From contig OY970824.1 in assembly GCA_963853835.1 (NCBI GenBank), forward strand, positions 749,001-813,000: a stretch of DNA of 64,000 bases, given 5' to 3'. Position 1 is the first letter of the stretch. The number at the start of each line of letters is the position of its first letter. The notes beneath the pieces are model-generated. The model searched no databases, was not told the DNA's origin, and worked only from the letters and a program-made list of their open reading frames with translations. The translations under genes and the position numbers were made by a program. The DNA comes from Calendula officinalis (lineage: Eukaryota; Streptophyta; Magnoliopsida; Asterales; Asteraceae). Below, piece by piece: positions 33,830-44,640 of the stretch.

Positions 33830-33984
33830 GTTGACCAAAAATTCAACTTTTATTAACTTTATCGCGACGACATGTGTCGTCACGATAGATGAATACAAAA
33901 TATTGATTTTCTTTTATTATTGTTTCCGGGAAAAAGAAACGAAGTTCGATTTCCGTAACTATAGCGGGTCATTTCGTTGTAGTG
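33830..33984. mobile_element. CACTA transposon remnant (right end)
   Basis: The end ATTTCGTTGTAGTG is the inverse of CACTACAACGAAAT, and CGCGACGACATGTGTCGTCACG is a subterminal palindrome. The left end is missing. Confidence 0.5.
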
Positions 33985-34123
33985 TATGTCCAAGTTTATT
34001 TGCTGCTTCATCCATGGACCATGGTCATGGGGGCATACATATAATCACTTTCATACCTTGAACTTTTTGTTTATTATTATTGCATATCATAATTGAAAAT
34101 CTTGGTTTCTATCACTTATATAC

Positions 34124-34444
34124 TGTCGGTAAAAACTAAGACCACAAATAATTTATACAAATTCTTCTTTTATTCTTATAATTCGTCAATTTACAATGAA
34201 TGAATCAATACATATTTATACTAATTGAAAGGGTGTGATGCAACATCACAACCGTTGGTGGCACCGGTTGGGTGGCAGTTGGCGGCGGTTGCCGGCGACG
34301 GTTACTGGTGGTGCCTCTTCGGAGGTGTCCCTTTGGCCATTTTATACCCTTTCATCTATTATATTTTTATCCTAACATTTATACAAATACTAACACAAAT
34401 ATTTAAACTAATAATAATACTAATGTTTAGTTTAATTTCCAACA
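34124..34444 (-). repeat. 3' LTR of the gag-only copia element
   Basis: On minus it starts TGTTGGAAATTAAAC and ends CCGACA. It contains a GCGGCGG-rich patch and TATACCC. It differs from the 5' LTR at only a few bases (one 3-bp indel, about three substitutions). Confidence 0.92.
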
Positions 34445-34454
34445 CCCCCCCTTA
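34445..34454 (-). other. Polypurine tract
   Basis: TAAGGGGGGG on minus, directly before the 3' LTR: plus-strand priming site. Confidence 0.85.
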
Positions 34455-35290
34455 AACTAAACATAGTTTAAGCGAGGTCTTCTTTTACTTCAAGACTTGT
34501 CTACAGTAGCACACCAAATCTTGGTTCATCATCTTCAGTTTGGAGTAAGTTAATCTCCCCATCTTTCTTCGTGCATTCATAACTGAAGTGTCCAAATTTG
34601 TTGCATTTGAAGCATTTTATATGACTCTTGTCTTGTTGATGTTGGTTACCATCTTTTTTCTTCCATTTCCAAGTTCTACTTCGTCCTCTTTCTTTGATAT
34701 CGTGAATTGACTTCTTATTACCGCAACGCTCACAACTATGTTCTTTGTCTTCTTCTTTTCCATTTCGGTGTATAGAAGTCCATCATGCATATCTTCTTCT
34801 TTGTTTGGCTTCTTGATGCGTTCTTCATATGCTTTTAATCTTCCAACAGCTTCTTGAAATGACATGGTATTTAGATCTGCAAATTGTTCAATTGCAGCAA
34901 TAATTTGAATGAATTTTGTTAGTGCAGATCCTAGGAGTTATCGAACCAATCTTTTGTTCTCTATTGTAGATCCAAGATTGTTTGCCTGTGACACAAGTTG
35001 ACTAAGTTTTCCTATAAATTCATCGAGTGATTCTGAGTCTTTCATTTTCAAGGATTCAAATTCTGATTCTAATGTTTGTAGTCTAGCCTCCTTGACTCTG
35101 TCAGCGCCCACGAATCGAGCTTTCAAGTCTTCCCATATATCAGCGGCATTTGTATGGTGAGAAACTTGTAGAATAAGTTGTTCGGGCAAAGCTTGAAATA
35201 GATAAGCAATAGCCATTGTGTCTTTCTTCGTATCCACATCTCCTTTTGGTTCAAGTGCTTCCCATATTCCATAGATATTAAAAAGTGCTT

Positions 35291-36919
35291 GTAGGACCTA
35301 ATGACACTATAATCAAGCTAATCCATTAAGAAATGATGAGAAATTGAAGAATTAGTGTGTGTGTTCTTGGTGTATTTGGTGTGTGAAGTTGAGAGAGAAT
35401 GAGATGGAAGAAGAGCTTTCAATTTGCATTTTCAAATTCTAGAGCTCTGATACCAATTGAAAAGCACAATAACACTGAATCAATCCATAATAGGTGTTGG
35501 ATGATGAGTTTTGGATGAAAAGTGATGAAGAACAATTAGGGCTTTTAGAGTGAGAAACAAGAGAGAGAGAGAGAGAGTGAACAATTGCTGTGAAATTGAA
35601 ATGAGATTAATGGCAAAAGTTGTGTTTGTGACTTGTGAGACTTGAAGAATTTTTAATTTGAGAATCGAAGAAAGATGATTTGCTCGTTGTAATGTGATGG
35701 AGTTGCAGAGTTGATCAACGGTCTGTGGTGATGATGATCGCTTGTGACGGAGTTGCGCCGGAAAAGGGTCTCGCCGGAGAAGACGATTGGCGGCGGAGGT
35801 CGGAGCAGGTGTGGTTCCGGTGGAGCTGTTGTGTTTTGTCGGAGACTTGGAGGTTAGCACAATAGATATGGATGCTGATTTTCTCTTATAAAGAGAAATG
35901 AAAATGATGGTTAATCCTCCGGTAAACGATGTTCGTTGATGAAGTCTCTCACCGGTAAAGAGTCTTTTATGTATTAATGGTGTAGAGAGACAGATGATAG
36001 AGACGTAGCAGTGTACCTTAATTTTTCCTTTTAAACAAAAGTTGTACCTTGTCAGTTCACTATAGTACGAAATAGCCAAAACGACGTCGTATGGGCTTTT
36101 TGAATAGTAACTCCTCGGGCCGAACTAACTTGTCAGAGCCGAACTTCAGAGCCGAACTTGTCAGCCGAACTTGTCACAGCCGAACTTGTCACAGCCGAAC
36201 TTGTCAGCCGAACTTCTAGATCAAATCTTGATTTTTTTTTTTTTTAAAAATTCACTAAAATCATCATAACTTGCTCATTTCTTAACCAAATCGAATGATT
36301 CTTTTTGCAAAACGTTCGATTTTCAATTACCTGCAATCCTATTCAAACACTTTTTCGAAAACAAGTTCTGATTTTCTCGATTTTAGCTTTAAAGCTCCGA
36401 AAATATGGTGTTCTTCATGTTCTTCATTCTTGAGCTTTTAAAAACGAAATTAAACCTTGTTTTTGATGATTTTAATATGAAATTTTCTACTGATTTGCTC
36501 GAAATCAGTAATAGAACAATGTTATACTATTAAAAACTTGAATCATACCTTCAATTTTGAATTTGATACCACTTTTGAGCACTTTTTCACCAAAAATCTT
36601 CAAAAACCCATCAAAATCTTCATGAATCTGCTTAATCTCAACTGATATGGATCGAATAAATTAAGACTTTTGCTCTGATATCAATTGTAGGTTCAGATTC
36701 AATGGATTAATCAATGATTAAGCAAGAACAAGTAATAATATGGAAGATTTAGATGGAGAATTAGACTTGAACACTTTGCATAAAGATAGAACCATTACAA
36801 ATTAGGGAAAAGGTTGTATGAAATTAGGTTACAACTATCTATTTATACCTAGCCTAAGTTTAGACTAAATACACAAATGGTCCCTAGACTATTGGTTACA
36901 ACATATGAGACCCAACAGT
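35291..36919 (-). mobile_element. Element nested in the copia gag
   Basis: Flanked by the 5-bp TSD GTGCT (35286-35290 and 36920-36924). Removing it rejoins the gag frame. The right end is a 233-bp LTR-like block (36687-36919; TGTAGG...CCCAACA on +) followed on minus by ATTGATATCAGAGC, a variant Met-tRNA primer site. A second primer-site-like ATTGGTATCAGAGC lies at 35446-35459. Both outer ends read TGTAGG/CCCAACA-type. A matching second LTR was not clear by eye, so this may be a TRIM/LARD-like or composite element. The 199-codon minus frame at 35480-36079 has no domain. Confidence 0.65.
36118..36217 (-). repeat. AGCCGAACTTGTC tandem repeat
   Basis: About seven imperfect 13-16-bp units (GCCGAACTTGTCA with optional CA) inside the nested element. 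Confidence 0.8.
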
Positions 36920-37104
36920 GCTTTAACCTTCACAGCCCAAATAGTATAATTTATAGAATTTAGAATCGGGCATTGGAATGTCATTTGCATCCCATCATCA
37001 TTTTTCTTCGATGTTTCGGGAGCCATCTCTCCTTTATTGTCTTTCGGACTCTTTGAGCGTTTCTTATTTCTTCCAATTTTTTCGGCCTTTTAAGCGAAAA
37101 ACTT

Positions 37105-37415
37105 CTTCCTTGTTTGCGGGGCGAATCAAACCAACTGTCTCTAACAGTCTACCGGTTCTTTTTTCAACCTGGCAACTTCCTCTTTTTTTTCTTAATTTGC
37201 GGGGCAAATCAAACCGACTGTCTATAACAGTCCACTGGTTCTTTTTTTTTAACCTGGCAAATTACTCTCTTTTCTTGTTTTGTGGGTCAAATCAAACCGA
37301 CTGTCTCTAACAGTCCACCGGTTCTTTTTTTAACCTGGCAAAACTACTCTCTTTTCTTATTTTGCGCGGCAAATCAAACCGACTGCCTTTACAGTCCACC
37401 GGTTCCTTCTTTAAC
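37105..37415 (-). repeat. ~85-bp tandem repeat in the copia leader, four units
   Basis: Four units share AATCAAACCGACTGTCT, AACAGTCCACCGGTTC and TTTAACCTGGCAA. They lie between the 5' LTR/primer site and gag. Confidence 0.85.
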
Positions 37416-37740
37416 CGTCTTTTGTGAAACCACTAGTCAACAAACACGTTTACTGTTCCTTTTAATTTGGGGAAAAAAATCCTTCTTCTTTCCTCCGTTT
37501 CTCTCTCTCGTACGATTCGAATGCGGACGTTCTTTCTTCTGTTTACGGCGGCGGTTCTGTCGATGGTTTAGGGCGGCGGTTGCACTGATCGTTCGATTGA
37601 TCGTTGTCTTTGGACTTCGTTGATTATGTGCCCTAATTTCAAAACTATGGTTCTGTTTGCTTTGTCGAAGATTTACCGGTCGTCTTCTTCTGATAAGGTA
37701 CGTTCTTCAATCGGTTTTTTCTTGGTAGATGATGATTTTG

Positions 37741-37754
37741 GCTCTGATACCAAT
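37741..37754 (-). other. Primer binding site (initiator Met-tRNA)
   Basis: ATTGGTATCAGAGC on minus directly follows the 5' LTR: the classic copia primer site. Confidence 0.92.
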
Positions 37755-38078
37755 TGTCGGATCGAAAAACTAAGAACACAAATAATTTATACAAATTCTT
37801 CTTTTATTCTTATAATTCGTCAATTTACAATGAATGAATCAATACATATTTATACTAATTGAAAGGGTGTGATGAAACATCACAACCGTTGGTGGCACCG
37901 GTTGGGTGGCAGTTGGCGGCGGTTGCCGGCGACGGTTACTGGTGGTGCCTCTTCGGAGGTGTCCCTTTGGCCATTTTATACCCTTTCATCTATTATATTT
38001 TTATCCTAACTTTTATACAAATACTAACACAAATATTTAAACTAATAATAATACTAATGTTTAGTTTAATTTCCAACA
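37755..38078 (-). repeat. 5' LTR of the gag-only copia element
   Basis: TGTTGGAAATTAAAC...CCGACA on minus, with the TATAC TSD on its outer side. Confidence 0.92.
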
Positions 38079-38112
38079 TATACTAATTAAACAATACTTG
38101 CAGATACTCTAG

Positions 38113-38222
38113 ATATCATATACATGATTGGAAGTGTGATATATATATGAGAGTGAATACATACGTATATATTCACTCTCATATGATCACCTTGATCAAT
38201 TCGCTTCCATTAATCATGTAAT
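38113..38222. other. Long hairpin, small-RNA-precursor-like
   Basis: ATATGAGAGTGAATA (38146-38160) pairs perfectly with TATTCACTCTCATAT (38170-38184) around a CATACGTATA loop. Outward, GTGATAT/ATCAC, GGAAG/CTTCC and TACATGATT/AATCATGTA extend the stem with bulges to arms of ~45-58 nt. The length and bulge pattern resemble a plant miRNA foldback. I recognise no known miRNA. It could instead be a MITE remnant. Confidence 0.45.
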
Positions 38223-39232
38223 TAACATTATAGAATATCTGTAAGTATCAATTAAGTTAAATGACGTTAGCAATAGTGATATTTATGTCGAAAGTAGAAA
38301 TGTCAATCTAGTATTAATTAAACATAGTGTTAATATCTGCTTACATAAAATAAAATCATATATAGATCGATATGATGTTGCCTCAAATAAATAATCACAT
38401 TAAGTTTCTAACTGAGAGTAGATCTATTAAAATGAAAATTTGGTTTGCTCTTTCAATTAAGTGTATTAATCAATTAAGCAGTTCATGATAGAACGTCGAC
38501 CTGATCAGGTCATGTATTAATAAGTGTTTATATTCTTTATTATATGAATATATGAAAGAGAAGATTGTCCAAAAAGGTAAATATGAATATGTCAATTGAA
38601 ATAAATAAGGTAAACCAGATGTAAATGAGCTAGGTATATTTGTGTTGCCCCATCATAAAAGGAACAATGATGTGGAATGCCACGTAATGCGATATTGTTT
38701 GATATCTGAGTTCTTTTATGGCGTAAAATTATATATTGAGTCTTTCTATGACATAAAATTAATAATGTTAACCCATCTAGAAGAGAATTGTTCATGTTCC
38801 CATAATTGAGAAATATTGGTACTTATATAAGTTACCTTTATTGTTAATTTGCCTTATTTGAAAGCATGAAGTACATAATAGTCGCAAGAAAAAATCAAAA
38901 GGAAAATAAGAGTACAATGTACATACAAATTATTAATTTAATGCAGTAGCTTTGAGTCGATGGAAAACACTAAAATAGGGGGATAGAAAACCTAAGTTTC
39001 TATGGATTAATAAATGTTATGTACTGGCCTGCCTGGATCATCGATCAGATCTGATGCCATATCTTTTTTCGTCGAAAAGAACAAGCAAAAGACACTCTTC
39101 ATGGTGGATGTCTTTGAAGGCATATTTATGTCCTACATGTACTAATTATCAATAAATTAAATCATATACTTGTACCTCCCCTCCTAAATATAACACACAC
39201 GTGATGACAAAAATCATCTCTATATTAAATTT
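38223..39232. other. AT-rich intergenic DNA, no gene seen
   Basis: No domain-bearing frames. AATAAGGTAAAC (38605) and GTTACCTTTATTG (38831) are weak inverses ~230 bp apart, possibly a decayed element. Confidence 0.4.
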
Positions 39233-39367
39233 GAGGAATAGTATTGACCTACTTATTTAATGATGACAAATGTTAAAATCAAGGGATAATATAAGTAAAA
39301 AGAATTAGTTGATTACACATGTTAAGTTTAGAGATATGTAAGCACATAAACACAAATATCATTTCTC
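39233..39367. repeat. Unclassified short MITE-like repeat
   Basis: GAGGAATAGTATT at the left and AATATCATTTCTC at the right are inverse ends. Inside are GTTAAAATCAAGGGATAATAT and TACACATGTTA, shared with the copies near 727-882 and 11553-11730. Confidence 0.55.
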
Positions 39368-39749
39368 ATTAATAAATTTTAATCTTTCATATGATTCTAA
39401 ACCATTATGTATTTTGTAACTAGGTCCGTCTAATCAAATTTCAGGTGCTAAGCAGAATCTAAAAATGGCCTTGACGTAAAATAAAAAGCTCTAAAATAAA
39501 TAAAATTCTTCAGACAAATTAAAAGTGTCGCTCAATCTTCAAGTTATATGTCTAGCTTTTTTTCTTTCGGGTATTTAGTTTTAATTCAAATAGTCTTACA
39601 CATATATATACATAGACTAATTTCTTGGAAATAGACCTTAAATTTATGCTAAACATTCCAATTATGTTATTCTTGATCATCGGTGGTTTTTCTTATATAT
39701 GAGTGATGAAATATGTAAACGGATTGAAGGTGGCTTTTTGGAGGGGGGA

Positions 39750-40195
39750 GGGGGTATGATGAGGATCCGGTATGGGTACCACATGTGGTACTCAATTTCC
39801 CTGCCACATCATCGTCACCTCAGCAACCACACCACCACCACACCACATCATCTCTAGGAAATACCCACCACACCAGACCACACCATTTTATTCCACTAAA
39901 TTATAAATAAAATAAAAAAGAAAATACTCATCATCCAATCAGAAGCAAACACCTGTCAAAAAGCAACCCCAACGCCCCGTTATACCCCGTTGTGTGCTTG
40001 CTCCCTTGCCCACGCCTACCGCCACGCCATGGGGGCGGGGCGGTGTTCCCTCCTTTGGCCACGCCGTGGTCTAGCCACATCATACCCCACGCCATGGGCG
40101 TGGACCCATACCCATGAGCTTGAGGATTGTATGTGGATGTGGTTCCAACACATGGATGCACCTTTTGCTAGTTCCCAACAAATGATAGAGTGTTT
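39750..40195. repeat. GC-rich MITE-like repeat
   Basis: GGTATGGGTACCA near the left and TGGACCCATACCCAT near the right are inverse. Between are CCACACCACC runs and CACGCCATGGG palindromes. Frames here (e.g. 39931-40161) are by-products of composition. TSD not resolved. Confidence 0.45.
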
Positions 40196-40302
40196 TTGTC
40201 AGTCAGTTTCATGATATCTTTTTCCTTAAATGGTAACCGGACATTTTGAATCAGTTTCATCATACATGCTTTTAAGTTCTAACCTATGCAAAACCATCAT
40301 TC

Positions 40303-40340
40303 ACTCTCTCTCTATATGTATGTGCATATAGAGAGAGAGT
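40303..40340. repeat. Perfect 16-bp inverted repeat of CT/GA
   Basis: ACTCTCTCTCTATATG and its exact inverse CATATAGAGAGAGAGT are separated by 6 bp. Microsatellite-derived hairpin. Confidence 0.7.
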
Positions 40341-40680
40341 ATAGGTAGGGTTACGTGGCTTGGGGTCATATTAGGGGGGTCCCTGCGACAGGTGAAATCA
40401 ATGGGAGAAGAGGGTGACAAAAATGGATGTTTTAGTGTAAAGACAATAGAGGAAGTATGGGATAAAGGGGTTCTATTGGTTAGATGTCACCAATCACCAC
40501 CAACTCTAAGACTGCTCTCTCTGATTTGATATAGGTGTCACATCAGTCTTTTCTCTTTAAATCAAATTCTCATAATGGTAAACAACTTACGACCAAATCT
40601 TAAAATTAATTTTATTTATACATGTACTAACCATACATAATATACAAACCAAAGGACCAAATGTCGTATGCACGACCAAA

Positions 40681-40850
40681 CAGGGGCGGACCTATTGCAC
40701 GGGGTAGTCCATGTAACACCTTAAAATTTCTCATATAGTGTTAAAATACTGGTGAAAAAAATTTAATTTTTTTTCCATGTATGTGATATCTCTAAGAAAA
40801 AAATGTGCTAACATGTTTTACCCCTTAGTTTTTTCCTAAGTCCGCCACTC
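40681..40850. mobile_element. 170-bp hAT-type MITE
   Basis: CAGGGGCGGACCTA and the inverse TAAGTCCGCCACTC with the exact 8-bp TSD CGACCAAA (40673-40680 and 40851-40858). Confidence 0.9.
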
Positions 40851-40869
40851 CGACCAAATCGAAGGAAAA

Positions 40870-41019
40870 AATGAGTTTGATCACGATTACTAGTTATCGT
40901 GTGATGAGGGGACACTGTTGTTCGCGGTCGCCGAACGAAACGTATAGTATAACGTGGTTTTCAAAACCAATTCATTTTCTGTCGGTGTCTAAAAGGATAA
41001 AAGCACCTTCGTTGTAGTG
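40870..41019. mobile_element. CACTA transposon remnant (right end)
   Basis: The end CCTTCGTTGTAGTG is the inverse of CACTACAACGAAGG, the same terminal type as at 33984. Left end missing. Confidence 0.45.
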
Positions 41020-41787
41020 CCATTTTATATCATGAAAAGATACACCTATTTACCAAAATAACCATGAAATTATCATGATATTTTGGTGAGATGGTTGACC
41101 AATTAGGAGATATATAATTACTTATTAGGAATCATCTACATTGGATTTTATGATTTTTTATTTGCATGAAATTAATTAGTGTATAATTAGCTTGTGAGTT
41201 TAGGAACTGGTAGATGCTAAAATCAATATCCATCTAATTTGTAGTCATAAAACAAGCTTCCACGAGATTCCGTACGTGTGGGGCGTTACCTTCTTGCAAT
41301 TGTGCAATTCATTTATGTGTGGTGAGTAAGTGATATATTTAGGTTGGTTTAAAAAAGATATTTTTAGCTTGGGTTATAAGTGAAGAGATATTTAAATAGT
41401 GTGAATGTGAAATGAGAAATACTGAGTTGATGCTGATATTTGTTTCAAGCCATTACACTTTACGCTCTGAAGGAGTAAAGATTATACTTAATTACCAACT
41501 TCGTATTTTGGTGTCCTTAAAGGTACACATATATTAATCTAGTTTAGAGAATAACAATTAGTGAAGAAAATGATTGTCGAATATAAGATGAAAATAACAA
41601 AATTAAATTTCCACCATATATCATACACATGACTGATTTTGGACCTAACATGTACAGTTGACACCTTTCTGGAATCTTGACCCAAAAAGTTTTTTTCAAA
41701 CTTTAGACGAAATGAAATTTTGTAATTTACTCCCTTTTATTCCAAGGATAAATAGTACGGTAGATTTTAATTTTCTTTATCTTAGGC
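41020..41787. other. AT-rich intergenic DNA, no gene seen
   Basis: Nothing recognised. Confidence 0.4.
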
Positions 41788-42197
41788 TAGGCCTGTAAAA
41801 CTTTGCTATCATTATATGTTTTTGGGTTCACAACATGACACAAATTATTTTTTTATCAAATCGAACACGACATGATAAAACACGAAGTTGTGTTGTTTTT
41901 TCTGTTTTGAACACGTCCCAATTAAAAAAATAATAAACACAACAATACGAGATAAATAATAAAAATATCAAAAATCGCTTACTTAATATATGCTTAAAAA
42001 CCGACAAACATAAAAAAATATAACATAAACTACTAATAAATGTTTCCAAAATTATAACTATCGTGTTAATTTCTGAATCCGAACACGATACGACTTCGGG
42101 TTTGTTTTACATGGCACGAACTCAAATTTCAATTTCGTCCAAGTTTCGTTTCATTTTATGTATTTTTGTCGTTTCGTGTCGGTTTTTGACAGCTCTA
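41788..42197. mobile_element. Decayed hAT-type MITE, relative of 10885-11296
   Basis: TAGGCCTGTAAAA and TTTTTGACAGCTCTA are diverged versions of TAGGGCTGTCAAA and its inverse. The interior shares ACACGA/TCGTGT words (GAACACGACATGATAAAACACGA). TSD no longer exact. Confidence 0.6.
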
Positions 42198-42459
42198 TTT
42201 AGACTAGAGATGATTTTTACAGCACATAAAATATTTCATGCACTACAATTGTACAAACATTTAAAACAAGCTACACAAACACTGTAAAACAATTATTATA
42301 ATACGTAGAATAATTTTTATGGTGTAAAAATCTATCTAACTTAATGAAAGTTAAAACTAGGAATTTACCACTGTTTTTTACAGGAAGTAATAAAAGTTAA
42401 AGGAAATTGTAGAAACTAACATTTAGATTATAAGAGAAGACCAACGAAATGTAACAAAC

Positions 42460-42530
42460 GCACCAGTGGTCTAGTGGTAGAATAGTACTCTGCCACGGTA
42501 CAGACCCGGGTTTGATTCCCGGCTGGTGCA
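42460..42530 (+). tRNA. tRNA-Gly (GCC)
   Basis: 71 nt folding as a cloverleaf. The acceptor GCACCAG pairs with CTGGTGC plus discriminator A. The D-arm region is TGGTCTAGTGGTAGAAT. The anticodon stem GTACT/GGTAC has one G-T pair around CTGCCAC (anticodon GCC). The T stem CCGGG/CCCGG carries loop TTTGATT. The loop has T where tRNAs almost always have C56, so the gene may be weakened or a pseudogene. No intron and no encoded CCA. Confidence 0.9.
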
Positions 42531-42747
42531 TAATGGTTTTTATTACTCCTAAATTTAACTTTTTATTTCTGCAGTTTGCTTTCTATTTCTTATTTTATTA
42601 TTGAAATAGATAATTGGAAATATAAAAGTACAACAAACACGAAAGACGTGACAATAAAAAAAACATTAAAGGCGATATTTTATCTTGAAATCCAACATGT
42701 AAATCTCTATTTCAACAAGTTTTTTTTACATAACGAACATAGATTAA

Positions 42748-44165
42748 CTACTTAGTGAGATAATATATGACTAGAAAACCCACCACAAACGAAGCCACAA
42801 GTGTAAACATCCTTCTGCTTGATTTAGTCTCAAATACCTAATTAAACACATTTCGATACTAAATCAGTCTCATTTTGACCTGTTACCCAACCCACCTGAC
42901 CAGCCCATTTTGCCAGGCCAGCTTGGCATCATACGATAGAAAAAATAAAATTGCATACCGTTTTGAATTTATCCATAGTACCAGAGAGGATACCTCTTGA
43001 TGAATCCATATCATTCCCCTAATTAATAAGATTATTATAAGTTCATCGAGATAAATACGAAAAAATATAAAATAAAAAAAGGATTTCGATATTGATGGCA
43101 TTGCAAAGCACATACCATTCTATCCAACATACGGTTATGACCCTCCACTTCTTCATGTATATCACCTGTCAACTGTTTTGGTAATCATAACTTTTTAATG
43201 TATGTTTTGCTAATTACAAGTTTTTGAGCAGGTCTACTTTGTTAAAAAAACAACATAAGAAATATCATTTTTTCTTTAAATCATTATTTGGTAGTTGCAA
43301 TAATAAGGATTTATAAAATTATAATTACCCTTTTCAGCATAAGAACTCTATCTTGCAACCCATCCATTGCTCTCTCATTCTCATGTTCATCAAATTCATG
43401 TGAAGAGTAAGAAGAAGTGGCTCTAATTCCACCATCTTCAATGTCATCAAATAGAGCTGACCTGTTCCCATGTACATCCCTGCATTCAAATTTGAATATA
43501 ATGCTACTTAGATTAAAAACACAAAATTAAAATTAAACTGACATAGAACCTAATTATGTGTTGGTATTCTAACAGAGGTTATTGAGGATTGACAAATTTA
43601 AACCTAATCAGTAATGTGTAACTCAATCCCAGTCTATCATGCATTCTATCACAGGTTTTAACACAACTAATTGCAGATATCACTCAACAACCAGCTGAAA
43701 ATAGAATCTAAAGCATGTTTTGATGCTTAATTTCCATTAAAAATCACATAATTAGATCTACAAAACACAATCCTACCAGTATCGAACTGAAATTTCACTG
43801 ATCTAAGCTGCAAATCATACAAATATAACAAATTCAATATTGAATTAAGATGAAGAGACAACCACCTTCGTGTGTTCATAGCTAATCGATGGATGCAACC
43901 GTTGTTGTTGATGATTCTGTAAGAAATCACTCAATCAGTTGAAATTGGCAATCTCAATTACCCTTCGTTAGGGTTTAATCATAACAATAGCAAATGAAAC
44001 GAAAAATATGAATTATCACATCAAACGAACAATATAAGAGGAAAAAGGGATCTCCGGCAACATTCATCGGAGCCGGGAGTAGAAAGTAATTAAGATTAAT
44101 GAAAAAGGAGAGTGATCGGTTGCTTACCTGTTGGGCAAAACTGGCAGAACGACCGTCCACCGTTA
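42748..44165 (-). CDS. BET1-like Qc-SNARE
   Basis: Five coding exons join in frame: 43866-43879, 43329-43479, 43116-43172, 42959-43018 and 42748-42837. A 5'UTR exon ends at a GT after 44128. All junctions are GT/AG and the total is 123 aa, the family's normal size. The sequence runs MNTRR, ALFDDIEDGGIRATSSYSSHEFDEHENERA, a SNARE coiled coil (GLQDRVLMLKR ... HNRMLDRMGNDMDSSRG) and a C-terminal membrane anchor (TLVASFVVGFLVIYYLTK). This matches plant BET11/BET12, tail-anchored SNAREs for ER-to-Golgi and intra-Golgi vesicle fusion. The start is chosen because MNTRR plus the next exon reproduces the usual N-terminus, and exon 1 has no ATG. The gene appears intact. A tRNA-Gly lies 0.2 kb past its 3' end. 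Confidence 0.92.
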
Positions 44166-44169
44166 TGAA

Positions 44170-44640
44170 TATACAATAATATTTTGGGACATAAATTATT
44201 CATTTATCATCCACATATTTTATTTTATAACAATTTTATATCAAGTTATGGGGTTATTAATTCGAGTAATAGTTCTACACGGGCACATATTGGGAATTTT
44301 CCTTGGAAATCCCTTTGGGGACTGGGTTTGCCCGCTTATACGGAGCTCGAACTCGGGGTGCTCGCTGAAAAATTGCGAGTAGGCTTCCGTTATTTCATTT
44401 GCCGTTTCCAAAAAATAGTTCCACATATGGTTTATTCATCTTTAAACTTGACATATGTTATTCATTAATTCTCTTTCTTCATCCATTAATTCCATTTTTT
44501 CATATCATCCTTAATTTTGATATTTTTCATGATCAAATGGATAAGACTACGAATAAGATTAAGTGGTAGGAAAAAAATATCATTTATCTATTAATTTTTC
44601 CAAAACAATATTTTTCAAAAATAGTATCTATATATATATA
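44170..44640. other. Upstream region of the BET1-like gene, no gene seen
   Basis: A short GC-richer stretch (44265-44400) with chance frames on both strands. 44450-44595 resembles the unclassified MITE family (ends ...AATATCATTTATC). Confidence 0.35.

Larger units (their letters stand above)
34560..36990 (-). pseudogene. Copia gag (UBN2-type) with zinc knuckle, broken
   Basis: Gag-like sequence starts at the ATG at 36988-36990. It is cut after 36920 by the nested element and resumes at 35290 with IYGIWEALEP-like text. The middle (34938-35237) has ALPEQLILQV, AADIWEDLKARFVG, LESEFESLKM and DEFIGKLSQLV, typical of Ty1/copia gag of the UBN2 kind. A CCHC knuckle CFKCNKFGHFSYEC is at about 34570-34610. 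The frame changes near 34940 and again near 34650. With the insertion and these shifts it cannot make an intact Gag. Gag would bind element RNA and form particles in the cytoplasm. Confidence 0.8.
34124..38078 (-). mobile_element. Non-autonomous, gag-only Ty1/copia retrotransposon with nested insertion
   Basis: Two LTRs of 321 and 324 bp (34124-34444, 37755-38078) are nearly identical. They are flanked by the exact 5-bp TSD TATAC (34119-34123 and 38079-38083). On the minus strand the order is LTR, initiator-Met primer site, a long leader with an ~85-bp tandem repeat, gag, polypurine tract, LTR. There is no protease, integrase or RT. The gag is split by an inserted element at 35291-36919. The few LTR differences suggest a recent insertion, presumably mobilised by an autonomous relative. 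Confidence 0.9.

Noticed and set aside
35480..36079. 199-codon minus-strand frame
   Set aside because: Lies wholly inside the nested retroelement, has no domain and low-complexity content; leader/LTR sequence kept open by chance.
37859..38086. Identical 76-codon frames at 34225-34455 and 37859-38086
   Set aside because: These are the two copia LTRs; the shared peptide is a by-product of the direct repeat.
39931..40214. Overlapping ~75-codon frames on both strands
   Set aside because: GC-rich MITE-like repeat with CCACGCC/GGCGTGG palindromes; frames stay open because of composition.
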